From an uncultured Bacteroidota bacterium (GTDB taxonomy: Bacteria > Bacteroidota > Bacteroidia > Chitinophagales > Chitinophagaceae), in the NCBI GenBank assembly GCA_903824725.1, contig CAIJXU010000067.1:1-62674 (forward strand): a DNA stretch of 62,674 nucleotides, read 5' to 3'. Position numbers and translations under genes: made by a program. Positions 16,642-25,223 of this stretch are shown piece after piece (the stretch's first letter is position 1; each line of letters opens with the position of its first letter). Under the pieces are notes generated by a model. The model did not search any database. It had not been told where the DNA came from and saw only the letters and a program-made list of their open reading frames with translations.

Positions 16642-18422
16642 TCTAATTTAAGTACCGCTAAGAAAGCTTCCTGAGGTATTTCTACATTACCTATTTGACG
16701 CATTCTCTTTTTACCTTCCTTTTGTTTTTCTAATAATTTACGCTTACGACTAATATCACCACCGTAACATTTTGCAGTCACATCCTTGCGCATGGCAGAA
16801 ATATTTTCTCTTGCCACCACCTTAGCACCTATGGCAGCTTGTATTGCAATTTGAAATTGTTGCTTTGTCAATAATTCTTTTAATTTTTCGCAAAGGCGAC
16901 GACCAAAATCTGAAGCTTTACCTCTGTGAATTAAAGCACTTAAGGCATCAACTTTTTCACTGTTTAATAAGATGTCCATTTTTACAATATCCGCATCTCT
17001 AAATCCTATTTGAGAATAATCAAAGGAAGCGTATCCTCTTGTTTGACTTTTTAATTTATCATAAAAATCAAATACAATCTCAGTCATAGGCATTTCAAAT
17101 ATCAATTCAACCCTAGTGGGTGTTAAATAACTTTGATTCATTAGTATACCTCTCTTACTTAAACACAGTGTAATGATATTCCCAATATAATCAGGTGAAG
17201 TAATAATTTGAGCACGTATATATGGCTCTTCAATATGTTCAATTTTTACAGGATCGGGCATTTCCGATGGATTGTTCACGATTATTTTTTCACCTCGAGT
17301 CGTATAGGCAATAAAACTTACGTTAGGCACAGTTGTTATCACCGTTTGGTTAAACTCTCTTTCTAATCTTTCTTGGATAATTTCCATGTGGAGTAACCCT
17401 AAAAATCCACATCTAAAACCAAAACCTAAAGCTTGTGAAGTTTCTAATTCAAAAGTTAATGAAGCGTCATTCAATTGTAATTTTTCCATACAATCTCTCA
17501 ATTCTTCAAACTCATCTGTATTCACAGGATAAATACCCGCAAATACCATTGGCTTTACTTCCTCAAAACCATTGATCATAGGGCCAGGATTATTGGCAAG
17601 TGTAATGGTATCTCCTACTTTAACTTCCTTCGCGACTTTAATACCAGTAATAATGTATCCAACATCACCCGCTCTTACTTCTGCTTTAGGAGTCATGGCC
17701 AATTTTAACACACCAACTTCATCCGCATTATAATCTCTGCCAGAAGCCACAAAACGTATTTTATCATTCTTCTTTAAAACCCCATTCATAATACGATAGT
17801 AAACAATAATTCCTCTGAAACTATTAAATACGCTATCGAAAATTAAAGCTTGCAATGGCGCTTCTGTATCACCTACAGGTGCTGGGATGCGTTCACATAT
17901 GGCTTGTAAAATTTCTTCAATTCCAATTCCAGAACGACCACTTGCTAATAATATATCTTCTTGTTTACAACCAATTAATTCAATGATTTGATCCGTTACT
18001 TCGGGAATTTTAGCACCATCCATATCAATTTTATTGATAACAGGTATGATTTCTAAATTATTATCCAATGCCAAATATAAATTACTAATAGTCTGTGCTT
18101 GTATACCTTGCGAAGCATCTACTAATAATAAAGCACCTTCGCAAGCTGCTAAGGCCCTACTCACTTCATAACTAAAATCCACATGTCCTGGGGTATCAAT
18201 TAAATTATAAGTATAAGTAACTCCTTTATGTATGTAATTAATTTGAATCGCGTGACTTTTAATAGTAATACCTTTCTCACGTTCTAAATCCATATCATCC
18301 AACACTTGATTCATCATCTCGCGTTCTGTAATCGTTTTAGTGTGTTCCAATAAACGATCTGCCAAAGTACTTTTACCATGGTCAATATGAGCGATAATAC
18401 AAAAGTTTCTGATGTTCTTCAT
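16638..18422 (-). CDS. lepA: Elongation factor 4 (LepA)
   Basis: A 594-residue translational GTPase of full family length. G1 is [10 protein letters not shown]3 is [13 protein letters not shown]4 is NKIDM. The LepA-specific C-terminal domain is present, ending with [38 protein letters not shown] sequence near residues 553-588. It acts on stalled ribosomes by back-translocation. The gene lies 25 bases after tpiA and is probably in one transcript with it. Its stop overlaps the stop of the convergent secreted-protein gene. Confidence 0.97.
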   Translation of the reverse strand: MKNIRNFCIIAHIDHGKSTLADRLLEHTKTITEREMMNQVLDDMDLEREKGITIKSHAIQINYIHKGVTYTYNLIDTPGHVDFSYEVSRALAACEGALLLVDASQGIQAQTISNLYLALDNNLEIIPVINKIDMDGAKIPEVTDQIIELIGCKQEDILLASGRSGIGIEEILQAICERIPAPVGDTEAPLQALIFDSVFNSFRGIIVYYRIMNGVLKKNDKIRFVASGRDYNADEVGVLKLAMTPKAEVRAGDVGYIITGIKVAKEVKVGDTITLANNPGPMINGFEEVKPMVFAGIYPVNTDEFEELRDCMEKLQLNDASLTFELETSQALGFGFRCGFLGLLHMEIIQERLEREFNQTVITTVPNVSFIAYTTRGEKIIVNNPSEMPDPVKIEHIEEPYIRAQIITSPDYIGNIITLCLSKRGILMNQSYLTPTRVELIFEMPMTEIVFDFYDKLKSQTRGYASFDYSQIGFRDADIVKMDILLNSEKVDALSALIHRGKASDFGRRLCEKLKELLTKQQFQIAIQAAIGAKVVARENISAMRKDVTAKCYGGDISRKRKLLEKQKEGKKRMRQIGNVEIPQEAFLAVLKLD

Positions 18423-18447
18423 GTCAGTGAAAGTAGGCTTTAAAAAT

Positions 18448-19209
18448 CTATTGTAATGCGTTAATGATGGCGGTAAACTCAGATGTGATTAAAGAAGCAC
18501 CTCCCACTAAACCACCATCCACATCGGGTTGTGAAAATAATTCTATTGCATTGGCTGCTTTTACGCTACCTCCATATAAAATAGAGATTTGATTAGCAAT
18601 GTCCTGACCATATTTAGAGGATAATACAGATCGAATATAAGCGTGAATCTCTTGCGCTTGAGCACTTGTTGCAGTTTTACCTGTACCAATTGCCCAAATT
18701 GGTTCATATGCTATAACCACTTGTGTTATTTGATCGGCCGTTAAATGAAATAAAGCATTTATTAATTGCGCTTCGACAAATGCATTCTGTGTCCCTGCTT
18801 CTCTGATTGCTAAAGGTTCGCCACAGCAAAAAATAGGTGTACTGCTTATTTCTAAAACCGCATTCACTTTCTCTGCCAATAAAGCGTCTGTTTCACCAAA
18901 GTATTCACGGCGTTCAGAATGTCCGATTACAATATGCTTAACCCCAGCTGAAGCAAACATATTTGCCGAAATTTCACCTGTAAATGCGCCATTTGCCTTT
19001 TGATGACAATTTTGAGCTGCTATAAAAACATTGGCCTTTCCTTGAATTTGCCCTAAAGCCTGCGGTATGTATATAGAAGGGACTGAAAATATAACTTGTT
19101 GATTATCATTAATATTAGATAAGCTACCTAATAATGATGTTAATAAATCACTTGCCTCTTGCTGACTCAAATTCATTTTCCAATTGGCGGCGGCTATTTG
19201 TTTTCTCAT
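18448..19209 (-). CDS. tpiA: Triosephosphate isomerase
   Basis: A 253-residue TIM barrel. Catalytic residues are visible: the Lys in AANWKMN (K11), the His in [14 protein letters not shown], the Glu in [14 protein letters not shown], and the phosphate loop [10 protein letters not shown]. It interconverts dihydroxyacetone phosphate and glyceraldehyde 3-phosphate. The minus-strand box TACCTTCG at 19254-19261 is a likely -7 element. lepA follows closely. Confidence 0.97.
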   Translation of the reverse strand: MRKQIAAANWKMNLSQQEASDLLTSLLGSLSNINDNQQVIFSVPSIYIPQALGQIQGKANVFIAAQNCHQKANGAFTGEISANMFASAGVKHIVIGHSERREYFGETDALLAEKVNAVLEISSTPIFCCGEPLAIREAGTQNAFVEAQLINALFHLTADQITQVVIAYEPIWAIGTGKTATSAQAQEIHAYIRSVLSSKYGQDIANQISILYGGSVKAANAIELFSQPDVDGGLVGGASLITSEFTAIINALQ

Positions 19210-19253
19210 AAATTTTTAAATGTTTAAACAAGTGAAACACTTATTTAGCGCAG

Positions 19254-19261
19254 CGAAGGTA
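19254..19261 (-). promoter_or_regulatory. Putative -7 box for tpiA-lepA
   Basis: The minus strand reads TACCTTCG, one mismatch from TAnnTTTG, 45 bases before the tpiA ATG at 19209. The flanking AACTACCTTCGC is the same as upstream of the DEAD-box helicase gene. Confidence 0.4.
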
Positions 19262-19299
19262 GTTAAATTTTAGATGAAAAATGGGACAATTTGAATGGA

Positions 19300-20463
19300 T
19301 TAGGCCCCCTTTTTAGATAGGAATTGTAAGATTTGCTTTTCTTCATCTGTTATTACAAATCCTTTTAATTTTTTCCAGTTATCAATGTCTTCTATTGCTT
19401 TGTCAATTTGATATCCCGATACAATTCCCCATGTGAAATTGGGAATGTATTTAGGCAATAACCCATTACCAAAAATGTTAGCACTTACGCCAATATAGGA
19501 ACCCGTATTTATACTAGACTGTATTGCAAATCGACTATAATCTCCTACTAACATTCCCATTTTTTGTCCAGCTAATTCCCAAATTTGTTTGGCCTCATTC
19601 CACATTTGAACTGCACCTGCTGTATTTTTTATATTGCTATTGCAAGTACCTGCTCCTAAATTACACCAATGACCAATGATACTATCTCCTAAATAACCTT
19701 CATGCCCTTTATTAGAAAATCCCATTAAAATTGAATTTTTAATTTCGCCTCCAGCTAAACAATAAGGCCCAATCGTAGTAGATCCATAAATACTAGTATT
19801 CATTTTCACTACGGCTTTTTCACCTAATACAAAGGGGCCGCGAATGGCTGTACCCTCCATGACCATTGCATTTTTACCAATATAGATAGGCACTGTACTT
19901 GCATTTAAAATGGCGCAATGAACTGTTGCCCCTATTTCAATAAATACATTTTCTGGTTGTATAATTTTATTACTAGCATCAATAGTTTGACTTTTTGAAT
20001 TCTTATTTAAAGAAGTAAAATCGTTTTCAATCAACTTGGTATGCCATTGTAACATATCCATTGCATCTTGAATAAATTCAGCTTGATCAAAATCAATTGG
20101 TGCGAAATTGGCTAATAATATTTTTTCAAAAACTCGCTCAGTGGTATGAGTCGCAATCCATTTTCCTGAATTGCTTACTAGTTTTTCACCTTCTTTTAAA
20201 CTTAAAATTTGAGTAACTAAATTTTCAGAGGGAAGACAAGTGACATTAATAAAAATAGCCGCTTCTTTATTTTGTAAAAATGGTGCGTCGTTATATAATT
20301 TTTGCAAATAAGGAACCGTAAAAACAGAAGTAGTTTCATTCAAATAACGCTCCCATCTTTCTTGAAATGAAAAAATACCTATTCTCAATTGCGCTACAGA
20401 ATGCGTCAAACTAAAAGGATAAAATTTCTCTCTATCTGCTATGTCCACTAATACATATTGCAT
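19300..20463 (-). CDS. Alternative bacterial GlmU (UDP-GlcNAc pyrophosphorylase/acetyltransferase type)
   Basis: A 387-residue protein with an atypical nucleotidyltransferase N-terminal part (YVLVDIADREKFYPFSLTHSVAQLRIG) and a C-terminal left-handed beta-helix of hexapeptide repeats from about residue 180 (ATVHCAIL, PIYIGKNAMVMEGTAIRGPFVLGEKAVV, GHWCNLGAGTCNSNIKNT). This is the layout of the Bacteroidota GlmU substitute family. It would make UDP-GlcNAc for peptidoglycan and lipid A. I moved the start to the ATG at 20463, where GAGGACGTA upstream gives a good ribosome site; the longer frame to 20532 adds a non-homologous hydrophobic stretch. Confidence 0.82.
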   Translation of the reverse strand: MQYVLVDIADREKFYPFSLTHSVAQLRIGIFSFQERWERYLNETTSVFTVPYLQKLYNDAPFLQNKEAAIFINVTCLPSENLVTQILSLKEGEKLVSNSGKWIATHTTERVFEKILLANFAPIDFDQAEFIQDAMDMLQWHTKLIENDFTSLNKNSKSQTIDASNKIIQPENVFIEIGATVHCAILNASTVPIYIGKNAMVMEGTAIRGPFVLGEKAVVKMNTSIYGSTTIGPYCLAGGEIKNSILMGFSNKGHEGYLGDSIIGHWCNLGAGTCNSNIKNTAGAVQMWNEAKQIWELAGQKMGMLVGDYSRFAIQSSINTGSYIGVSANIFGNGLLPKYIPNFTWGIVSGYQIDKAIEDIDNWKKLKGFVITDEEKQILQFLSKKGA

Positions 20464-20540
20464 TACGTCCTCATTTATATGTAAAAGTAAAACAAGTTTA
20501 AGGAATATGCAGATCTTCCTTAAGATATTCATTTAATGCT

Positions 20541-20548
20541 TATTTTTG
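20541..20548 (+). promoter_or_regulatory. -7 box for pruA
   Basis: TATTTTTG matches TAnnTTTG and lies 18 bases ahead of the pruA ATG at 20567. An in-frame TTG at 20546 falls inside the box and cannot be the start. Confidence 0.55.
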
Positions 20549-20566
20549 TATTATAAACTACCACAT

Positions 20567-22198
20567 ATGCAACTAGGTTATTTTGATTACCCCGCCCCAG
20601 TAAACGAACCTGTTTTATCTTATGCTCCAGGTTCACCAGAAAAAATTGCTTTAAAAAAAGCCATTTTAAATTTGAAGTCATTGACAATGGACATTCCAAT
20701 GTATATCAATGGTAAGGAGGAAAGAACAGGTAACAAAATAGCCATACATCCCCCACACGAAATAAAACATACCCTTGGACATTTTCATGCGGGTACTAAG
20801 AAGCATGTAGATATGGCTATTGATAGTGCATTAAATGCAAGAATCTCATGGTCAAATATGAATTGGGAATCACGCGCTAATATTTTTTTAAAAGCAGCTG
20901 ATTTATTAGCTACTAAATATCGTTTTGAAATGAACGCAGCGACGATGTTAGGACAAAGCAAAAATGCTTATCAAGCAGAAATTGACGCCGCATGTGAATT
21001 GATCGATTTTTTAAGATTTAATGTACACTTTTTAAGTACCATCTATAAACAACAACCTCTTTCTTCTCCAGGCATGCACAATCGTATGGAATGGCGTGGT
21101 CTAGAAGGTTTTGTTTTAGCGATCACTCCATTTAACTTTACTGCCATTGGCGGAAACCTACCAGCATCTGCAGCTATGTGCGGTAATGTAGTTGTTTGGA
21201 AAGCAGCCAATACTCAAATATATTCTGCGCAATTATTCATGCGCATTTTAAAAGAAGCAGGATTACCAGATGGCGTCATCAATTTAGTATATGTGGATGG
21301 GCCAACTTTAGGTGCCACTTGCTTTACACATCCTAGTTTTGCAGGAGTTCACTTTACCGGATCTACGGGCGTATTTAATAATATGTGGAAACAAATTGGT
21401 GAAAATATTTCTAAGTATAAAACTTATCCTAGAATTGTTGGAGAAACAGGAGGAAAAGATTTTGTATTAGCACATCCTTCCGCGAATGTGGACGCTGTGG
21501 TCACTGCATTAGCCAGAGGTGCTTTTGAATACCAAGGACAAAAATGTTCTGCTGCTTCTCGTGCGTATCTTCCCAAAAATATTGCAGAAGAAGTAAAAAC
21601 GAAATTGGTGAAAACAGTCAAATCTATGAAGATGGGGACTGTTGAAGATTTTTCAAATTTTGTGAACGCCGTTATTGACGAAAAATCTTTTGACAATATT
21701 GCGCAGTATATTAAAAAAGCGAAGCAGGATAAAAATGCAAAAATTTTGGTGGGTGGTAAAGTAGATAAACGCAATGGTTACTTTGTAGAACCAACCGTAA
21801 TTGAAACCACCAGTCCAAAATATTTAACCATGTGTGAGGAGATATTTGGGCCAGTATTAACCATCTATACCTATCCTACCAATCAGTTTGAAAAAGCCTT
21901 AGAATTAGTGGATACCACCTCTAAATATGCTTTAACGGGAGCTATTCTTTCGCAAGACAGAGCTTCCATTGAATTAGCGACCGAAAAACTAAGACATGCT
22001 GCTGGTAATTTTTACATCAATGATAAACCCACAGGTGCAGTAGTTGGGCAACAACCATTTGGAGGCGCTAGGGCATCTGGAACCAATGATAAAGCAGGAA
22101 GTATGCTCAATTTGTATCGTTGGCTAAGTGCTCGTACTATAAAGGAAACCTTTAACCCACCAACTGACTATAAATATCCCTTTTTAAACGAGGCATAA
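20567..22198 (+). CDS. pruA: L-glutamate gamma-semialdehyde dehydrogenase (1-pyrroline-5-carboxylate dehydrogenase)
   Basis: A 543-residue aldehyde dehydrogenase of the single-domain PruA type. The general base E293 is in GETGGKDF and the nucleophile C327 is in QGQKCSAASRAY. The N-terminal NEPVLSYAPGSPEK and the C-terminal QQPFGGARASGTNDKAG are typical of P5C dehydrogenases. It oxidises glutamate semialdehyde to glutamate with NAD, the second step of proline catabolism. Proline dehydrogenase is not in the window. A good -7 box precedes it and a hairpin with T-run follows. Confidence 0.95.
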   Translation: MQLGYFDYPAPVNEPVLSYAPGSPEKIALKKAILNLKSLTMDIPMYINGKEERTGNKIAIHPPHEIKHTLGHFHAGTKKHVDMAIDSALNARISWSNMNWESRANIFLKAADLLATKYRFEMNAATMLGQSKNAYQAEIDAACELIDFLRFNVHFLSTIYKQQPLSSPGMHNRMEWRGLEGFVLAITPFNFTAIGGNLPASAAMCGNVVVWKAANTQIYSAQLFMRILKEAGLPDGVINLVYVDGPTLGATCFTHPSFAGVHFTGSTGVFNNMWKQIGENISKYKTYPRIVGETGGKDFVLAHPSANVDAVVTALARGAFEYQGQKCSAASRAYLPKNIAEEVKTKLVKTVKSMKMGTVEDFSNFVNAVIDEKSFDNIAQYIKKAKQDKNAKILVGGKVDKRNGYFVEPTVIETTSPKYLTMCEEIFGPVLTIYTYPTNQFEKALELVDTTSKYALTGAILSQDRASIELATEKLRHAAGNFYINDKPTGAVVGQQPFGGARASGTNDKAGSMLNLYRWLSARTIKETFNPPTDYKYPFLNEA

Positions 22199-22222
22199 CC
22201 TGCTGCTTTTAAGCGGTTTTTA
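22197..22222 (+). terminator. Probable terminator after pruA
   Basis: AACC(T)GC pairs with GCGGTT around a short loop, followed directly by a run of T. The stem is short and has one bulge. Confidence 0.5.
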
Positions 22223-22234
22223 TTCAGAAAACTG

Positions 22235-22242
22235 TATATTTG
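22235..22242 (+). promoter_or_regulatory. -7 box for pdhA
   Basis: TATATTTG is a full match to TAnnTTTG, 20 bases ahead of the GTG start of pdhA. Confidence 0.55.
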
Positions 22243-22262
22243 CTCCTCAAAATAAAAGGACT

Positions 22263-23258
22263 GTGGCCCAAAAATTTTCTAAAGAAACTTATCTCTATTG
22301 GTACGAATTGATGCAGTTAATACGTCAATTTGAATCCAAATCCGAGGAAATGTATAAAATGGCTGGTAAAATCAGAGGTTTTTTTCATGTTTATAATGGA
22401 CAAGAAGCCATTGCCGCTGGTTGTATGACAGCAACAAATCAAGAAGATCCATTTATCACCGCTTATCGTGATCATGGCTTAGCCTTAGCAAAAGGCATGA
22501 GTCCTAATGCAGCCATGGCTGAATTATATGGTAAAGCCACTGGTTGTTCAAAAGGTAAAGGTGGAAGTATGCACTTTTTTAGTAAAGAGCATTACTTTTT
22601 TGGAGGACATGGTATTGTTGGAGCACAAATTGGAACAGGAGCAGGATTGGCTTTTGCTGAACAATACAGAGGTTCAAAAAATGTCGTTTTATGTTTTTTT
22701 GGAGATGGTGCAGCAAGACAAGGTATGTTACATGAGGTATTTAACTTAGCCATGTTATGGAAATTACCAGTTGTATTTATTTGCGAGAACAATAATTACG
22801 CCATGGGGACTTCTATTGAAAGAACAAGTAACGTAATTGATATTTATAAATTAGCAGATGCCTACGAAATGCCTGCAGATAAGATTGATGGCATGACAAC
22901 TGAGGCTGTACATGAAGGTGTAGCAAGAGCTGTGAAACGTGCTAGAGATGGCGAAGGCCCTACTCTATTGGAAATGAAAACTTATAGGTACAAAGGTCAT
23001 TCAGTATCAGATCCACAAAAATACAGAACTAAGGATGAGGTAGAAGAATATAAAAACCAAGATCCTATTACCAAAGTGACAAAAACAATTCTTGATAGTC
23101 AATTTGCAACAGAAGCTGAATTAAAAGCAATTGATGATAAAATAACATTAATCGTAGACGCTTCCGTTAAGTTTGCCGAAGAAAGTCCTTGGCCTGATGA
23201 TAGTGAAGTATATAAAGATGTTTATATAGATCAAAATTATCCATTCATTGTTGATTAA
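22263..23258 (+). CDS. pdhA: Pyruvate dehydrogenase E1 component, alpha subunit
   Basis: A 331-residue thiamine-diphosphate E1 alpha subunit. It has HVYNGQEAIAAG, the YRDHG loop, KGKGGSMHFF, and the ThDP motif GDGAARQG...ENNNYAMGT, followed by the phosphorylation-loop equivalent YRYKGHSVSDPQKYR. With an E1 beta it decarboxylates pyruvate (or a branched 2-oxoacid) and passes the acyl group to E2. The start is GTG at 22263 behind AAAGGA; no ATG gives a family-like N-terminus. E1 beta is not adjacent, and the only E2 in the window lies 13 kb away. Confidence 0.92.
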   Translation: MAQKFSKETYLYWYELMQLIRQFESKSEEMYKMAGKIRGFFHVYNGQEAIAAGCMTATNQEDPFITAYRDHGLALAKGMSPNAAMAELYGKATGCSKGKGGSMHFFSKEHYFFGGHGIVGAQIGTGAGLAFAEQYRGSKNVVLCFFGDGAARQGMLHEVFNLAMLWKLPVVFICENNNYAMGTSIERTSNVIDIYKLADAYEMPADKIDGMTTEAVHEGVARAVKRARDGEGPTLLEMKTYRYKGHSVSDPQKYRTKDEVEEYKNQDPITKVTKTILDSQFATEAELKAIDDKITLIVDASVKFAEESPWPDDSEVYKDVYIDQNYPFIVD

Positions 23259-23286
23259 TATTCCCGAAAAATTATAAAATAATAAT

Positions 23287-23940
23287 ATGAGCGAGTTACA
23301 AACAGAAAAACATCCATTTTTAGATTTCGTAAAAAATAATAAAAAAGGGTTGACTTATGCCTTAACCGCATTAGTAATTGGATTAGCTGGTTACTTTGGC
23401 TATACTGAAATGTATCAAAAACCTAGAGAAGAAAAAGCAGCAGATGCTATGTTTGCAGCTGAAAAATATTTTGCAATGGATTCTTCTAATTTAGTTTTAA
23501 ATGGAGATGGAAGTAGCAAAGGAGTATTGTACGTAATTAATCAATTTGGCGGTACTAAAGCAGCTAATCTTGCTAAATATTATGCAGGTATTAGTTACTA
23601 CCGTACTAATGATTTTAACAAAGCGATTGAGTATTTAAAAGATTTTTCAACTAGTGCAAAACAAGTTCAAGCGATTGCTTATGGCACTACTGGAGATGCC
23701 TACAGTGAATTAAAAAATACAGATGAAGCCATAAGTTATTATAAAAAAGCTGGGGCACATTTTCCAGAAGATGAAGCCATTAGCTCAGAATACCTTTACA
23801 GAGCAGCCGCTTTATTAGAGTTAAATGGCAAAGCTGATGATGCAGTTGAAATTTACAAAAACATTAAATCGAAATACCCTAAATCTGAAAAAGGTTTATT
23901 GGCAGATAAATTTATCAATAAATTGAAAGTACAGCCTTAA
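23287..23940 (+). CDS. TPR protein with one N-terminal membrane helix
   Basis: A 217-residue protein. After a short cytosolic head comes one membrane helix at residues 21-38 (YALTALVIGLAGYFGYTE), and then TPR-like helical repeats to the end (AKYYAGISYYRTNDFNKAIEYLK, AYGTTGDAYSELKNTDEAISYYKKAG). This resembles YfgM-type proteins that attach to the inner membrane and work with periplasmic chaperones or the secretion machinery. It starts 28 bases after pdhA and is followed by a strong terminator. Confidence 0.8.
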   Translation: MSELQTEKHPFLDFVKNNKKGLTYALTALVIGLAGYFGYTEMYQKPREEKAADAMFAAEKYFAMDSSNLVLNGDGSSKGVLYVINQFGGTKAANLAKYYAGISYYRTNDFNKAIEYLKDFSTSAKQVQAIAYGTTGDAYSELKNTDEAISYYKKAGAHFPEDEAISSEYLYRAAALLELNGKADDAVEIYKNIKSKYPKSEKGLLADKFINKLKVQP

Positions 23941-23960
23941 TCCATTTAAGGAACCTATTT

Positions 23961-23998
23961 AAAGCATTCTCCACAAATTGTTGAGAATGCTTTTTTTT
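23961..23998 (+). terminator. Rho-independent terminator
   Basis: A perfect 11-base inverted repeat, AAAGCATTCTC at 23961-23971 and GAGAATGCTTT at 23983-23993, is followed by a run of eight T. It ends the pdhA-TPR transcript. Confidence 0.9.
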
Positions 23999-24022
23999 AT
24001 GTTTTTATTTACATACAATTCG

Positions 24023-24030
24023 TATTTTTG
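24023..24030 (+). promoter_or_regulatory. -7 box for the LutA-like gene
   Basis: TATTTTTG matches TAnnTTTG and ends only three bases before the ATG at 24034, so the transcript would begin at or next to the start codon. Confidence 0.5.
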
Positions 24031-24033
24031 AGT

Positions 24034-24753
24034 ATGACAGTACAATTATTTATTCCCTGTTTTATTGATCAGCTATATCCTCAAGTAGCATTTGATACTA
24101 TCAAAGTATTGGAAAAAGCGGGCTGTAATGTCAAATACAATGCAGAACAAACCTGTTGTGGTCAACCAGCTTTTAATGCTGGATATTGGGGCGAGTCGAA
24201 AGATGTATGTACAAAGTTTGTTCAAGATTTTGAAGGGGCTGATTATATAGTAAGCCCAAGCGCAAGTTGTGCTGGATTTGTAAGGAATAATTATGGAAAA
24301 TTATTTGAAAATAATGCTTTTCAGAGTCCTGCTAAAAAAGTAGCGAATCGTATTTACGAGTTGTCCGAATTTTTAGTAAAGGTTTTAAATATTACTGATC
24401 TAGGTGCTTCCTTTGAAGGTAAAGCAACATATCATGATAGTTGTGCAGGTTTAAGAGAATGTTCAATTAAACAAGAACCTAGGCAATTATTAGCAGCAGT
24501 CAAGGGATTAGAATTAGTTGAAATGAAGGACACTGATATATGTTGTGGATTTGGAGGTAGTTTTGCAGTAAAATTTGATACCATTAGTGTTTCTATGGCT
24601 GATCAAAAAATTGACAATGTAATAGAGACCCAAGCTCCTATTTTAATTAGTACTGATATGAGTTGTCTAATGCATTTAGATGGACGCATGAAACACAATG
24701 GTCAAGATATCAAAGTGCTTCATTTATCTGAAGTTTTAGCTAGTGGTTATTAA
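24034..24753 (+). CDS. LutA/YkgE-family cysteine-rich (CCG-domain) protein
   Basis: A 239-residue protein with two CCG domains: FIPCFIDQLYPQ...TCCGQPAFNAG in the first half and YHDSCAGL...DICCGFGGSFAVK in the second. Such domains hold an iron-sulfur cluster and are found in LutA, part of L-lactate oxidation, and in the GlcF/HdrB families. LutB and LutC, the usual partners, are not next to it. The ATG at 24034 was chosen over a TTG at 24028 that lies inside the -7 box. The function may be lactate or glycolate oxidation if partners exist elsewhere. Confidence 0.85.
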   Translation: MTVQLFIPCFIDQLYPQVAFDTIKVLEKAGCNVKYNAEQTCCGQPAFNAGYWGESKDVCTKFVQDFEGADYIVSPSASCAGFVRNNYGKLFENNAFQSPAKKVANRIYELSEFLVKVLNITDLGASFEGKATYHDSCAGLRECSIKQEPRQLLAAVKGLELVEMKDTDICCGFGGSFAVKFDTISVSMADQKIDNVIETQAPILISTDMSCLMHLDGRMKHNGQDIKVLHLSEVLASGY

Positions 24754-24790
24754 AGCACTACTCTATTTTAATTTAATAAATTTATATCTC

Positions 24791-25201
24791 ATGGCATATT
24801 GGCTAATCAAATCAGAACCTTTTAAATATGCTTGGGATCAATTTGTAAAAGACAAAAAAACATTTTGGGATGGGGTTCGTAATTATGGAGCAAGAAATAA
24901 TTTAAGATCTATGAAAAAAGGAGATCTTGCCTTTTGGTACCATAGCAATGAAGGAATGGAAATTGTGGGTATTGCAAAAGTGGTTAAAGAATCTTACCAA
25001 GACCCTACCACTACTGAAACGGCATGGTTGGCTGTAGATTTTGCACCACATAAAAAATTAAAACATCCCGTTAAATTATCAGATGTAAAAGCCAATACCA
25101 ATTTAGCTAATATGGAATTGGTTAAATTAGGTCGTTTGTCAGTTCAAAAAGTGACTACTGCCGAATGGAATGAAGTAATGAAAATGAGTGAGGGTTTATA
25201 A
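24791..25201 (+). CDS. EVE-domain protein
   Basis: A 136-residue single-domain protein with the EVE fold: MAYWLIKSEP, WDGVRNYGARNNLRSMKKGDLAFWYHS, GIAKVVKESYQDPT. EVE is a relative of the YTH and PUA folds and binds modified bases in RNA or DNA. The ATG at 24791 gives the standard family N-terminus; a longer reading from 24743 would overlap the upstream gene. It is probably a nucleic-acid binding housekeeping protein; many such genes stand alone. Confidence 0.9.
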   Translation: MAYWLIKSEPFKYAWDQFVKDKKTFWDGVRNYGARNNLRSMKKGDLAFWYHSNEGMEIVGIAKVVKESYQDPTTTETAWLAVDFAPHKKLKHPVKLSDVKANTNLANMELVKLGRLSVQKVTTAEWNEVMKMSEGL

Positions 25202-25223
25202 TACCTACTTCAATTAAAATCTT

